Assembly: GCF_016469035.1 (NCBI RefSeq)
Contig: NZ_JAEHJZ010000004.1
Coordinates: 19,795-83,794, forward strand
Length of the DNA stretch: 64,000 nt
Direction of reading: 5' to 3'
Source: Gelidibacter salicanalis
GTDB lineage: Bacteria; Bacteroidota; Bacteroidia; Flavobacteriales; Flavobacteriaceae
Shown: in pieces, positions 8,820 through 17,547 of the stretch
Numbering within the stretch: position 1 is the stretch's first letter
Layout: every line of letters begins with the position of its first letter
Translations under genes and position numbers: made by a program
Notes under the pieces: generated by a model
What the model was told of the DNA's origin: nothing
Seen by the model: the letters and a program-made list of their open reading frames with translations, nothing else
Database searches by the model: none

Positions 8820-9863
8820 TTAATTTGCCATAGCGGCTCTTGGACCTCCTGCGGTAAAAATAGTACGCAATCTTGATTTCTGTCCTTTGCTGAACATGCT
8901 CATACAGGCATCATTGGTATAATCCATATAATTCATGGTCATATCAGTAGATCTACAATTAACCGTTGGATACGATGGACAGCCGTAGTTTGGTCCATCA
9001 GAAGACGGTGTATCAGCAACATAATCATCTTGTTGACATCTGCCATCACCCCAAATATGACGTAGGTTTAAATAATGTCCAATCTCGTGTGTTGTCGTTC
9101 TTCCTTTATCAAAAGGTGAAGACACATAACCTGTAGTACCAAAATAGTTAGGACCTACTACAATTCCGTCAGTTGCTGCTGGGCCTCCAGGAAATTGCGC
9201 GTAACCCAAAATACCGCCACCAATATTACAAACCCAAATGTTCAAGTGCGTTTGTGGTGTTACAGGTGGGTAAGTGCTTTTCACTTGGTCATTAGTACCC
9301 CATGATGTTTTTGAATTAACGTGTCTGAAGGTGTTGATTAGATTGAATTGCACTTCCGTATCTGCTGCAAGGCCTGCAAATTCTGAAGGAATACTATTGC
9401 TATCAGCATTTGTTTTTCTAAAATCTTGGTTTAACACTGACATTTGAGAAGCAATTTGCGCATCAGATATATTCTCATTAGAATTACTGTACACCACATG
9501 TACATACACAGGAATAGTGATCACACCTAAATTGTCATCTGGTGGTGTTGGTTCTTCTCCGCCTCCACTGCCAGGCTTGCCTTTACCAACTTGCTTAACT
9601 CTTGTTTGATATTCCACATCATACATTTTTTTGTATAAGCCAGGAGTGTCGTCCAATAATCTATTCAGGTTTGCCATTGAAAAACAATTTTTCAAATTTC
9701 CATCGGCTGATGGTTTCGCTTCTCCTGTAACGGCAATATCTGTGTACAAGCTAAAGTCACTCATATCAACACTTTCTTGCTCTTGACTTATTGCCTCCTC
9801 GTTTTTATCACAAGAAGTTAGGACTAGTGCCAAAGCAGCCATTCCTAAGAAAAATTTTTTCAT
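8820..9863 (-). CDS. Secreted M43-family zinc metalloprotease, lipoprotein
   Basis: 347 residues. The signal ends in the lipobox LTSC (Cys18). The catalytic zinc motif HEIGHYLNLRH (HExxHxxGxxH-like) lies near residue 255, followed by MNYMDYTNDACMSMF, where the Met-turn and a Cys are as in pappalysin-type (M43) peptidases. Paired Cys (CQQD, YGCP, NCRS) suggest disulphides. A Gly/Pro-rich linker (GKGKPGSGGGEEPTPP) lies before the catalytic domain. It is exported and is probably a surface or extracellular protease. Nothing links it to Fe-S assembly beside its position. Confidence 0.9.
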   Translation of the reverse strand: MKKFFLGMAALALVLTSCDKNEEAISQEQESVDMSDFSLYTDIAVTGEAKPSADGNLKNCFSMANLNRLLDDTPGLYKKMYDVEYQTRVKQVGKGKPGSGGGEEPTPPDDNLGVITIPVYVHVVYSNSNENISDAQIASQMSVLNQDFRKTNADSNSIPSEFAGLAADTEVQFNLINTFRHVNSKTSWGTNDQVKSTYPPVTPQTHLNIWVCNIGGGILGYAQFPGGPAATDGIVVGPNYFGTTGYVSSPFDKGRTTTHEIGHYLNLRHIWGDGRCQQDDYVADTPSSDGPNYGCPSYPTVNCRSTDMTMNYMDYTNDACMSMFSKGQKSRLRTIFTAGGPRAAMAN

Positions 9864-9989
9864 ATAATATATTTTTTAAGTTAAAGATTTCCCAATTTAT
9901 GATTTTTAAATATTAATTATTCAGATCTATTTAATTATTTGATACTTTTTCGACAAACTACACAATACGGGCCGGTCGATAATACCCAT

Positions 9990-10013
9990 AAAAAAACACC
10001 CTTTCGGGTGTTT
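9990..10013 (-). terminator. Terminator of sufS
   Basis: AAACACCC / GGGTGTTT stem with a TTTC loop. On the minus strand a run of T follows, 40 nt after the sufS stop. Confidence 0.8.
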
Positions 10014-10053
10014 CTATTACTATAACTTATTATTTATATGGATTTAGATCGGA

Positions 10054-11268
10054 TTAAGACAGCATTAATTGAGCTTTTTGTACGGCAGTAACCAAGGCAT
10101 CGATTTCATCTCTAGTATTGTAAAAAGCAAAAGATGCTCTAATTGTGCCTGGAATTTTAAAATAATCCATGATTGGTTGAGCACAATGGTGTCCTGTACG
10201 AACGGCAATTCCCATTTTATCTAGCAAGGTACCAACATCATAAGGATGGATCCCTGCTAAATTAAAAGAGATCACCGATGTTTTTTGTTTTGATGTCCCG
10301 TAAATTTTTAAGCCTGGTATGTTTAAGAGCTGGGCTGTGGCATAGTCTAACAATTCATGCTCATAAGTGGCAATCTTATCAAAACCGATGGCGTTCATAT
10401 AGTCGATTGCAGCTCCAAACGCAATACCGCCACAGATATTTGGGGTACCGGCTTCAAACTTGTGTGGCAAATCGGCATAGGTGGTTTTTTCAAAGGTGAC
10501 TTCAGCAATCATTTCGCCTCCACCTTGATAAGGAGGTAGTTTTTTGAGCCATTCTTCCTTGCCATATAACATTCCAACACCTGTTGGGCCGCACATTTTA
10601 TGTGCTGATGCCACGTAAAAATCGACATCCAAAGCTTGTACATCAGGCTTCACATGAGGACACGCTTGCGCCCCATCAATCAGCACTGCTGCACCTACGG
10701 CATGAGCCTGTTGAATAATCTCTTCAATAGGATTTATAGTTCCTAGAGCGTTTGAAATATGATTGACAAAGACAAGTTTCGTTTTTTCTGACAGTAAATC
10801 AGCGTAAGCAGACATGACCAACGCGCCTTCATCATTCATCGGAATGACTTTTAAAATGGCACCACTGCGTTCACATAACATTTGCCAAGGCACGATATTA
10901 CTATGATGCTCTAAAGCCGACACGATAATTTCATCGCCTTTTTCAAGTAGCGAGGCAAAGCCATTGGCCACCAAATTGATACCATGTGTTGTGCCTGAGG
11001 TCATGATAATTTCATGGGATGCCTTTGCGTTGAAATGCTTTTGTATTTTGAGTCGTGCTTGTTCGTATTTGTCAGTGGCTTCCTGACTTAAGGTATGAAC
11101 CCCTCGGTGTATATTGGCGTTGTAGTATGAATAATACTCTACAATAGCATCAATAACCTGTTGTGGGGTTTGTGAGGTGGCAGCATTATCAAAATACACC
11201 AATGGTTTTCCATTGACTTTTCTTTGAAGGATTGGAAAATCTTTTCTTATGGTTTCTACGTTGAACAT
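10054..11268 (-). CDS. sufS: Cysteine desulfurase SufS
   Basis: 404 residues, standard class II desulfurase. The PLP lysine lies in SAHKMCGPTG (about residue 225) and the persulphide-forming Cys in RTGHHCAQP (about residue 363). The N-terminus FPILQRKVNGKPLVYFDNAATSQ is typical. It frees sulphur from cysteine for SufE and the SufBCD scaffold. It follows sufD with a 146-nt gap that contains repeat-like DNA, and a terminator follows it, so the classic suf run breaks here. Confidence 0.97.
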   Translation of the reverse strand: MFNVETIRKDFPILQRKVNGKPLVYFDNAATSQTPQQVIDAIVEYYSYYNANIHRGVHTLSQEATDKYEQARLKIQKHFNAKASHEIIMTSGTTHGINLVANGFASLLEKGDEIIVSALEHHSNIVPWQMLCERSGAILKVIPMNDEGALVMSAYADLLSEKTKLVFVNHISNALGTINPIEEIIQQAHAVGAAVLIDGAQACPHVKPDVQALDVDFYVASAHKMCGPTGVGMLYGKEEWLKKLPPYQGGGEMIAEVTFEKTTYADLPHKFEAGTPNICGGIAFGAAIDYMNAIGFDKIATYEHELLDYATAQLLNIPGLKIYGTSKQKTSVISFNLAGIHPYDVGTLLDKMGIAVRTGHHCAQPIMDYFKIPGTIRASFAFYNTRDEIDALVTAVQKAQLMLS

Positions 11269-11284
11269 AGGTATCGTTTTTGCA

Positions 11285-11352
11285 TAGCCCAGATTGAGGC
11301 ATTTGTTGGAGCTCCTCAGAGAGAGCGACTGCCGAAAGCTGGAAATAGCTCC
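11285..11352. repeat. REP-like structured intergenic element
   Basis: The sufS-sufD gap holds a structured segment beginning AGCCCAGATTGAGGC and ending CTGGAAATAGCTCC. GGAGCT near the start can pair with AGCTCC at the end. It resembles dispersed palindromic elements of Flavobacteriaceae, which I recall but cannot check here. Confidence 0.4.
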
Positions 11353-11387
11353 AAATAAAAAAAATGAAATTAACTTATGAGATTCCC

Positions 11388-11405
11388 TCCCGATAGCTAT
11401 CGGGA
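11388..11405. repeat. 18-bp perfect palindrome after sufD
   Basis: TCCCGATAGCTATCGGGA is a perfect palindrome 9 nt beyond the sufD stop codon. It could stall transcription or bind a dimeric protein. No T-run follows. Confidence 0.6.
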
Positions 11406-11414
11406 TCGTGGGAA

Positions 11415-12728
11415 CTATAGATCAAACCCAATATTAACCCCTAATTTATTAGCGATAATCTTGGTAATGCGCTGCTTTATTTCTGGAATTTTAACCGAAT
11501 TCATAACGTTATTACTAAAAGCAAACATCAATAAGGCTTTCGCTTCTTTTTCTGGAACACCTCTAGAACGCATGTAAAACATCGCACTTTCATCTAATTG
11601 ACCAATGGTACAGCCGTGAGAACATTTAACATCATCAGCAAAAATCTCTAATTGCGGTTTGGTATTAATACTTGCTTTGTCACTCAACAAGATATTATTG
11701 TTGGCTTGAAAAGCGTTGGTTTTTTGAGCTTCTTTGTCTACCAGTACTTTCCCATTAAAAACCCCTGTACTACTGTCAGCATAAATACCTTTATAGTCTT
11801 GATGACTTTCGCAATTTGGTTCAATATGGTGCACTAAGGTGTTGTGATCTACATGTTGTTTGTTCCCAATAATGGTAATCCCCTTCATAGTAGAATCAAT
11901 ACGCTCTCCATTTTGATAAAAATTGAGATTATTACGGATCAGTTTTCCTCCAAAAGAGAAGGTATGTACTGAAGCAATACTTTCTTGCCTCTGATTGACA
12001 AACGTACTGTCAATTAAAGAGGCATTTTCATTATCGTTCTGGATTTTATAATAATCAACGATGGCACGTTTGTTGGCAAAAATCTCAGTAACACTATTGG
12101 TCAACACAGGATTTTGAGTCAGACTTTGATGACGCTCAATAATTTGAACGTGTGAATTTTCATCCACCACAATCAAGTTACGCGGTTGCACTAGTAATGC
12201 TGCTTCGTTTCCTGTTGAAAAATGAACGATCTGTATTGGTTTGGCTACCAATTTGTTTTTAGGAATGTGGATATATGCACCTTCTTGAGAAAAGGCCGTA
12301 TTCAAAGACGATAAGCTATCTTTTGTAGCCACTTTATTGAAATAATTTTCAATAATCAATCTGTATTTAGGCTTTGTCAATGCTGATGACATCAAACATA
12401 CATCAATACCATCATGCGTGGTTTCAGAGAGGTGTGACGAATATTTTCCATCGATAAAGACAATCTTATAGGTGTCAATATCGTGAATGAAATATTTTTT
12501 AATATCATTATAATCTATATGATTCTCGCGTTTTGGGAATACGCTATAATCGTGCTTTAAAACACTGTTTAAAGACGTGTATTTCCAAGCTTCATCACGT
12601 TTGGATGGAAACCCTTGAGCTTCAAATTCTTTTATCGCTTCACTACGCACATCATGTACTGGCAAATCGATATCCACTAGATTTTCGAATGCCATGAATG
12701 AGGCTATGAGTTTTTCTTTTAATTCCAT
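11415..12728 (-). CDS. sufD: Fe-S assembly scaffold protein SufD
   Basis: 437 residues from the ATG at 12728, which starts MELKEKLIASF; an in-frame ATG five codons earlier is less likely. The SufB/SufD core has GVFNGKVLVDKEAQKTNAFQ and DDVKCSHGCTIGQLDE, which contains the Cys/His pair of this family, then FYMRSRGVPEKEAKALL. SufD forms the SufB-SufC2-SufD complex that builds clusters. Its gene is parted from sufC by a four-helix-bundle gene. Confidence 0.95.
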   Translation of the reverse strand: MELKEKLIASFMAFENLVDIDLPVHDVRSEAIKEFEAQGFPSKRDEAWKYTSLNSVLKHDYSVFPKRENHIDYNDIKKYFIHDIDTYKIVFIDGKYSSHLSETTHDGIDVCLMSSALTKPKYRLIIENYFNKVATKDSLSSLNTAFSQEGAYIHIPKNKLVAKPIQIVHFSTGNEAALLVQPRNLIVVDENSHVQIIERHQSLTQNPVLTNSVTEIFANKRAIVDYYKIQNDNENASLIDSTFVNQRQESIASVHTFSFGGKLIRNNLNFYQNGERIDSTMKGITIIGNKQHVDHNTLVHHIEPNCESHQDYKGIYADSSTGVFNGKVLVDKEAQKTNAFQANNNILLSDKASINTKPQLEIFADDVKCSHGCTIGQLDESAMFYMRSRGVPEKEAKALLMFAFSNNVMNSVKIPEIKQRITKIIANKLGVNIGFDL

Positions 12729-12736
12729 TCTGTAAG

Positions 12737-12766
12737 GTTTCAAGTTTCTTTTGTTTCATGTTTCAA
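12737..12766. repeat. GTTTCnn array between the four-helix gene and sufD
   Basis: Units of 7, 9, 7 and 7 nt all starting GTTTC: GTTTCAA, GTTTCTTTT, GTTTCAT, GTTTCAA. It reads as the inverse of the array at 13179-13208 on the other side of the four-helix-bundle gene. Confidence 0.7.
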
Positions 12767-12785
12767 GTTGATTATGGCTTTATAA

Positions 12786-13175
12786 TCATTTGAATTTGTT
12801 TCCTTTGAAATCTTGTTTGTTTAAATATGTTATAAAATTGGAAATTCGTTTACTGAGTTGTTCATATTCAAGAACTAATCTCTCCAACGTATCAGTTGTA
12901 ATGTATCCGTAGTCAAATACGCGATACAATTGAGATCTCGTTTCTCCTGCTGAACCTTTTGCTACGGATAGAAACTGTCTAAATTCCAAATTCCCATCAC
13001 GTTCAAAACCTTCTGCAATATTGTCCATTACTGAACCTGAACTGCCTTTTAGTTGATCTCTCAGTTTAAAATCATTTTTCAATTCCGTTGATAAAACGAT
13101 TTCCTTTATCTCGTTAGATAATTTTCGTGCCTCTTGCCAAATTTCTAAATCTTCAAACTTTTTTATGGTTGCCAT
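12786..13175 (-). CDS. Four-helix bundle protein (23S rRNA IVS-like), suf copy
   Basis: 129 residues, all-helical, with the family hallmarks FEDLEIWQEARKL at the start and SVMDNIAEGFER in the middle. This is the four-helix bundle family first named from intervening sequences in 23S rRNA genes; the Avd accessory protein of diversity-generating retroelements has a related fold. Its molecular role is unknown. It sits between sufC and sufD, whose products act in one complex, and is flanked by short inverted heptad arrays. It is paralogous to the gene at 26509. Confidence 0.85.
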   Translation of the reverse strand: MATIKKFEDLEIWQEARKLSNEIKEIVLSTELKNDFKLRDQLKGSSGSVMDNIAEGFERDGNLEFRQFLSVAKGSAGETRSQLYRVFDYGYITTDTLERLVLEYEQLSKRISNFITYLNKQDFKGNKFK

Positions 13176-13178
13176 AAC

Positions 13179-13208
13179 CTGAAACTTTAAACAAGAAACC
13201 TTTCAAAC
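13179..13208. repeat. nnnAAAC array between sufC and the four-helix gene
   Basis: Units CTGAAAC, TTTAAAC, AAGAAAC, then the 9-nt CTTTCAAAC. Inverted relative to the GTTTC array at 12737-12766, so the two arrays bracket the four-helix-bundle gene. Confidence 0.7.
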
Positions 13209-13211
13209 TAA

Positions 13212-13964
13212 CTATGCGTTCACTTCTTCCTTAATCCAGTCGTAGCCTTTTTCTTCAAGCTCATGTGCCAATTCTTTACCACCAGATTTCACAATACGTC
13301 CTTCAAACAATACATGTACAAAATCAGGGACAATATGATCTAACAAACGTTGGTAGTGCGTAATGACAATAACTGCATTATCTTTACTTCTCAATTTGTT
13401 GACGCCTTTAGCTACAATACGTAAGGCATCAATATCCAAACCAGAATCAGTTTCATCGAGGATTGCTAATTTTGGCTCCAACATTGCCATTTGGAAGATT
13501 TCGTTACGCTTCTTTTCTCCACCTGAAAAACCTTCGTTTAGGGATCTGGATAAAAATTTACGGTCAATCTCTAGCATTTCAGATTTTTCCCGAATCATTT
13601 TCAGCATTTCATTAGCTGGCATATCAGGAAGACCGTTGGCTTTACGGGTTGCATTGATAGCTGTTTTCATGAAGTTGGTCACTGATACACCAGGAATTTC
13701 AACAGGATATTGAAATGACAAGAAAATCCCTTTGTGAGCACGTTCTTCTGGCGCCAGCTCATCAATATTTTCATTCTCCAAAAGGATTTCTCCTTCGGTC
13801 ACTTCATATTCATCTTTACCCGCTATAACAGATGCCAAGGTGCTTTTTCCAGAACCGTTTGGCCCCATAATGGCATGCACCTCGCCCGCTTTTACTTCTA
13901 AATTAATGCCTCTTAAGATGGCTTTATCTTCAACACTTGCGTGTAAATTATTAATTTTCAACAT
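13212..13964 (-). CDS. sufC: Fe-S assembly ATPase SufC
   Basis: 250 residues, a soluble ABC ATPase. Motifs: GPNGSGKST (Walker A, about residue 35), FSGGEKKRNEI (the signature variant typical of SufC) and LAILDETDSGLD (Walker B). SufC dimerises between SufB and SufD and drives their rearrangement during cluster assembly. It follows sufB by 121 nt. Confidence 0.97.
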   Translation of the reverse strand: MLKINNLHASVEDKAILRGINLEVKAGEVHAIMGPNGSGKSTLASVIAGKDEYEVTEGEILLENENIDELAPEERAHKGIFLSFQYPVEIPGVSVTNFMKTAINATRKANGLPDMPANEMLKMIREKSEMLEIDRKFLSRSLNEGFSGGEKKRNEIFQMAMLEPKLAILDETDSGLDIDALRIVAKGVNKLRSKDNAVIVITHYQRLLDHIVPDFVHVLFEGRIVKSGGKELAHELEEKGYDWIKEEVNA

Positions 13965-14085
13965 ATGATTTAACTTTCAATTATTACCCCGACAACTTCC
14001 GGGACCACCTCCTAAAGGTTGACTTTCAGAAATGAACTATTTTATTTTATAAATTTGTACGACTCTTTATGACGAAAATGTGAGA

Positions 14086-15534
14086 TTACCCAACAGATCC
14101 TTCCAAACTGATCTCCAACAATTTTTGCGCTTCTACCGCAAATTCCATTGGGAGTTTATTTAATACTTCTTTACTAAAGCCGTTAACAATTAACGCAATT
14201 GCCTTTTCAGTATCAATGCCCCGCTGATTACAGTAAAAAATCTGGTCTTCACCAATTTTACTGGTGGTTGCCTCGTGCTCTATAATGGACGATTTGTTTT
14301 TCACTTCAATGTATGGAAACGTATGTGCGCCGCAATCATTCCCCATCAGCAAACTATCACACTGCGAGAAATTACGCGCATTCTCAGCTCTTGCACTGAT
14401 TTGAACCAAACCTCTATACGAGTTTTGGGATTTACCAGCTGAAATACCTTTTGAAATAATGGTCGATTTGGTGTTTTTACCTAAATGGATCATTTTTGTT
14501 CCTGTATCTGCCTGTTGGAAATTATTGGTAACTGCAATGGAATAAAATTCTCCTACTGAATTGTCGCCTTTTAAAATACAACTTGGATATTTCCAGGTAA
14601 TTGCGGAACCTGTTTCTACTTGTGTCCAAGAGATTTTAGCGTTTTTCTCACACAATCCTCTTTTGGTCACAAAGTTAAAAACACCACCTTTACCTTCTGA
14701 ATTTCCTGGGTACCAGTTTTGAACAGTTGAGTATTTGATCTCAGCATCATCCATGGCAATCAATTCTACCACAGCAGCATGCAGTTGATTTTCATCTCTA
14801 CTTGGTGCGGTACATCCTTCCAAATAACTTACATAACTCCCTTCATCAGCAACAACAAGCGTTCTTTCAAACTGACCCGTGTTGGCTTGATTGATTCGGA
14901 AATAAGTTGACAACTCCATTGGGCAACGTACGCCTTTAGGAATGTAGCAGAAACTACCATCACTAAAAACAGCAGAGTTTAAGGCTGCATAAAAATTGTC
15001 TTTTTGCGGTACCACAGTACCAATATATTTTCTTACAAGTTCAGGATATTCTTTGATGGCCTCACTCATAGAACAGAAAATAATCCCTTTCTCGTTCAAG
15101 GTTTTCTTAAAGGTTGTCGCTACTGAAACGGAGTCAATAACCACGTCCATCGCCACACCCGCCAATGCTTTTTGTTCATCAAGGGAAATTCCGAGTTTTT
15201 TAAACGTTTCCAATAATTCTGGATCCACCTCATCCAAACTGTCATATTTGGGTTTTGTGTTGGGTGCAGAATAGTAAGAAATGGATTGAAAGTCTGGTTT
15301 TACGTACTTCACGTTTGCCCATTCTGGCTCAATCATCTTTTCCCATGCACGGAACGCTTCCAGCCGCCAGTCTGTCATCCATTGTGGTTCTTCTTTTTTC
15401 AATGAAATGGCGCGAACGACATCTTCATTTAAACCGATTGGAAATGTATCAGACTCAATATCTGTGTAAAAACCGTATTCGTATTCTTTGGTTTTTAATT
15501 CTTCTCTTAAATCGTCTTCTGTGTATTTCGTCAT
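14086..15534 (-). CDS. sufB: Fe-S assembly scaffold protein SufB
   Basis: 482 residues from the ATG at 15534; a second ATG lies two codons upstream. Family stretches seen: [39 protein letters not shown] (Cys region), [39 protein letters not shown] and [20 protein letters not shown]. It is the scaffold on which the cluster is built, together with SufC and SufD. Gene order sufA-sufB-sufC is conserved here, with a short gap to sufA. Confidence 0.97.
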   Translation of the reverse strand: MTKYTEDDLREELKTKEYEYGFYTDIESDTFPIGLNEDVVRAISLKKEEPQWMTDWRLEAFRAWEKMIEPEWANVKYVKPDFQSISYYSAPNTKPKYDSLDEVDPELLETFKKLGISLDEQKALAGVAMDVVIDSVSVATTFKKTLNEKGIIFCSMSEAIKEYPELVRKYIGTVVPQKDNFYAALNSAVFSDGSFCYIPKGVRCPMELSTYFRINQANTGQFERTLVVADEGSYVSYLEGCTAPSRDENQLHAAVVELIAMDDAEIKYSTVQNWYPGNSEGKGGVFNFVTKRGLCEKNAKISWTQVETGSAITWKYPSCILKGDNSVGEFYSIAVTNNFQQADTGTKMIHLGKNTKSTIISKGISAGKSQNSYRGLVQISARAENARNFSQCDSLLMGNDCGAHTFPYIEVKNKSSIIEHEATTSKIGEDQIFYCNQRGIDTEKAIALIVNGFSKEVLNKLPMEFAVEAQKLLEISLEGSVG

Positions 15535-15544
15535 TATCATTTAT

Positions 15545-15568
15545 CTAAAAAATCTAAAAAGCTAAAAT
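15545..15568. repeat. CTAAAA array upstream of sufB
   Basis: Units of 9, 8 and 7 nt, each beginning CTAAAA, lie 10 nt upstream of the sufB start codon in the transcribed direction. Confidence 0.5.
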
Positions 15569-15578
15569 CCATGTTCGA

Positions 15579-15686
15579 TCAACACTTTTTATGATTTAAT
15601 TTATTTTCTTTTTCCAATTGTTTCAAGTATTGCTTAGAAATTCCTAAGACATCATTTCTGTGGTTACAACGAAAACGATTCCCCAC
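15579..15686 (-). CDS. Possible short ORF between sufA and sufB
   Basis: A GTG-started frame of 35 codons overlaps the last 23 nt of sufA and ends before sufB. Its product contains RNDVLGISKQYLKQLEKEN, an amphipathic, protein-like sequence with three Lys- and Glu-rich turns, and ends HKKC. The frame could be chance. No start with a clear ribosome site was found. Conservation between related genomes would decide. Confidence 0.25.
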   Translation of the reverse strand: MGNRFRCNHRNDVLGISKQYLKQLEKENKLNHKKC

Positions 15687-15993
15687 ATCCGCAGGTGCGA
15701 TTGGCATTTGGATTGTTAAAAACAAAGCCTGCACCGTTCAACCCTCCTGAATATTCAAGGGTTGTACCAATGAGGTATAAAAAGCTTTTTTTGTCGACAA
15801 TAATTCTAACCCCATTATCTTCAAAAACCTTATCCTCATTTTCTTGTGATTTGTCAAATTTCAAATCATATGATAAACCCGAACATCCACCACTTTTCAC
15901 ACCAACGCGTACAAAGTCGGTTAACGAGTTGTAGCCTTCTTCAGTCATCAGTTCAACGACCTTCTTTTTAGCTGTTTCAGATACTTTTATCAT
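15664..15993 (-). CDS. sufA: A-type Fe-S carrier (HesB/IscA/SufA family)
   Basis: 109 residues. The three conserved Cys are visible: GGCSGLSY and the C-terminal CGCGESF. A-type proteins receive clusters from the SufBCD scaffold and pass them to apo-enzymes. It is first in the suf run and has a promoter-like box about 30 nt upstream. The symbol follows from context; erpA or iscA would fit the sequence equally. Confidence 0.9.
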   Translation of the reverse strand: MIKVSETAKKKVVELMTEEGYNSLTDFVRVGVKSGGCSGLSYDLKFDKSQENEDKVFEDNGVRIIVDKKSFLYLIGTTLEYSGGLNGAGFVFNNPNANRTCGCGESFSL

Positions 15994-16023
15994 GCGTTAT
16001 ATAGATTATTTCTAAATAGACCA

Positions 16024-16031
16024 CAAATATA
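16024..16031 (-). promoter_or_regulatory. -7 box upstream of sufA
   Basis: On the minus strand TATATTTG fits TAnnTTTG. The nearest TTG upstream is spaced 24 nt away, longer than usual. Likely promoter of the suf run. Confidence 0.5.
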
Positions 16032-16132
16032 CAACTTAAGAAGTGTATAACCATACAACCTAACATTATATTAGTAAATGGCACTATAGGGTAATACAGG
16101 TACTGGCTTTCATAATTTTGTGATAAAAACGC

Positions 16133-16161
16133 TTGTATTACTGGGCTAATTAATAAATTTG
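16133..16161 (+). promoter_or_regulatory. Promoter of thiL, possibly leaderless
   Basis: TTG, an 18-nt spacer, then TAAATTTG. The box ends only 4 nt before the thiL ATG, so the transcript may start at or next to the start codon. Confidence 0.6.
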
Positions 16162-16165
16162 CAAT

Positions 16166-17215
16166 ATGATAGAAGATAAAAACCAACAACGCACGGCCTT
16201 GTCTGATTTAGGCGAATTTGGACTGATAGACCATTTGACTAAACATTTTCAAATTACGCAAAAATCGACCGTCAAAGGCATCGGTGATGATGCGGCTGTT
16301 TTAGATTTTAAATCCAAACAAATCGTCGTTACAACGGACTTATTGGTAGAGCATGTCCATTTTGATTTAAGTTATATGCCACTGAAGCATTTGGGCTACA
16401 AAGCCATTATGGTCAATTTATCTGATGTTTATGCTATGAATGCCACAGCCACGCAGGTTACAATAGCTATTGCCGTATCCAACAGGTTCCCATTAGAGGC
16501 TATTGAAGAATTGTATACTGGCTTTGAAGCTGCTGCCCACATGTATGGAGTGGATATTGTTGGTGGAGACACCACATCTTCCACTACCGGATTGATCATT
16601 TCAGTGACGGCTATTGGCGAGGTGGATAAAAAGGATGTGGTATATAGAAGCGGTGCAAAACCTAATGATCTCCTTGTTGTAACTGGCGATTTAGGCGCTG
16701 CTTATATGGGCTTCCAAGTCCTACAAAGAGAAAAAGAAGTGTTTAAGGTCAACCCCAACAATCAGCCCGATTTGGATCCGTACACCTATATTGTTGAAAG
16801 ACAACTCAAGCCTGAAGCGCGAAAAGATATTGTGAAGTTGCTTAAAGATTTACAAGTAAAGCCAACATCTATGATTGATATTAGTGATGGGCTTTCTTCA
16901 GAAATCATTCATTTGTGTAAACAGAGTGATGTTGGGGCAGAATTGTACGAAAATAAAATTCCTTTGGATCCACAAGTTATTTCCACCTGTGAAGAGTTTA
17001 ATCTGGACAGTACCACTATTGCCTTGAATGGTGGGGAAGATTATGAATTATTAATGACCATTTCTCAAGAAGATTTTCCTAAAATTAAGGGCAACCCTAA
17101 TTTAACGGTTATCGGCTATATGACTGAAAAAGAAAAAGGGATGCATTTGGTAACCCGCGGCGAAACGCTTGTGCCATTAATAGCAAAAGGCTGGAACGCA
17201 CTAAAAGATCAATAA
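16166..17215 (+). CDS. thiL: Thiamine-monophosphate kinase ThiL
   Basis: 349 residues. Family motifs: VKGIGDDAAVLDF near residue 40 (metal/ATP-binding Asp pair), VTTDLLVEHVHFDL, VGGDTTSS, and DISDGLSSEI with LNGGEDYELL in the C-terminal half. It phosphorylates thiamine monophosphate to the diphosphate cofactor. It stands alone, divergent from the suf run, and its 3' end overlaps the next, convergent gene by 7 nt. Confidence 0.95.
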   Translation: MIEDKNQQRTALSDLGEFGLIDHLTKHFQITQKSTVKGIGDDAAVLDFKSKQIVVTTDLLVEHVHFDLSYMPLKHLGYKAIMVNLSDVYAMNATATQVTIAIAVSNRFPLEAIEELYTGFEAAAHMYGVDIVGGDTTSSTTGLIISVTAIGEVDKKDVVYRSGAKPNDLLVVTGDLGAAYMGFQVLQREKEVFKVNPNNQPDLDPYTYIVERQLKPEARKDIVKLLKDLQVKPTSMIDISDGLSSEIIHLCKQSDVGAELYENKIPLDPQVISTCEEFNLDSTTIALNGGEDYELLMTISQEDFPKIKGNPNLTVIGYMTEKEKGMHLVTRGETLVPLIAKGWNALKDQ

Positions 17216-17427
17216 GCGTTCGTTTTACGTTTCCTGCGCTTGTTGTAAAGCGACTTCAATTCCTGATTGATTTCGCGCCTTTTCTCGGTCAACGGGACTA
17301 GTTCCCCTTGATCGCTAGTGGTGCACTGTGTGCCGCAATGTAAACAGGTGTATTCCTTAACGAACTTCGTAATGTCGTTTTTTACGACGAATTGGTGATT
17401 AAATAATCTGCAATATAAATTTTTCAA
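17209..17427 (-). CDS. Small Cys-rich protein, paralogue of the gene at 17634
   Basis: 72 residues, basic, unknown function. LYCRLFNHQF near the start and EYTCLHCGTQCTT in the middle give a Cys/His set that could bind one zinc ion. The C-terminus is a basic helix (NKRRKRKTNAY). It shares the pattern LYCxLFxHQ ... VxEYTCxxC ... LTxKxREIN with its neighbour, so the two arose by duplication. The layout resembles DUF1660-type proteins. Confidence 0.65.
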   Translation of the reverse strand: MKNLYCRLFNHQFVVKNDITKFVKEYTCLHCGTQCTTSDQGELVPLTEKRREINQELKSLYNKRRKRKTNAY

Positions 17428-17547
17428 AACTCATGCTTTTAGAATATCCAACATGGTAATCAAAACGAATGAAATCCGAAAAAATTATGTGTTAATATTC
17501 TACTAAAACAGCCTTTTAAAATAAGTCAATCAGACTCAGGTTGTCTT

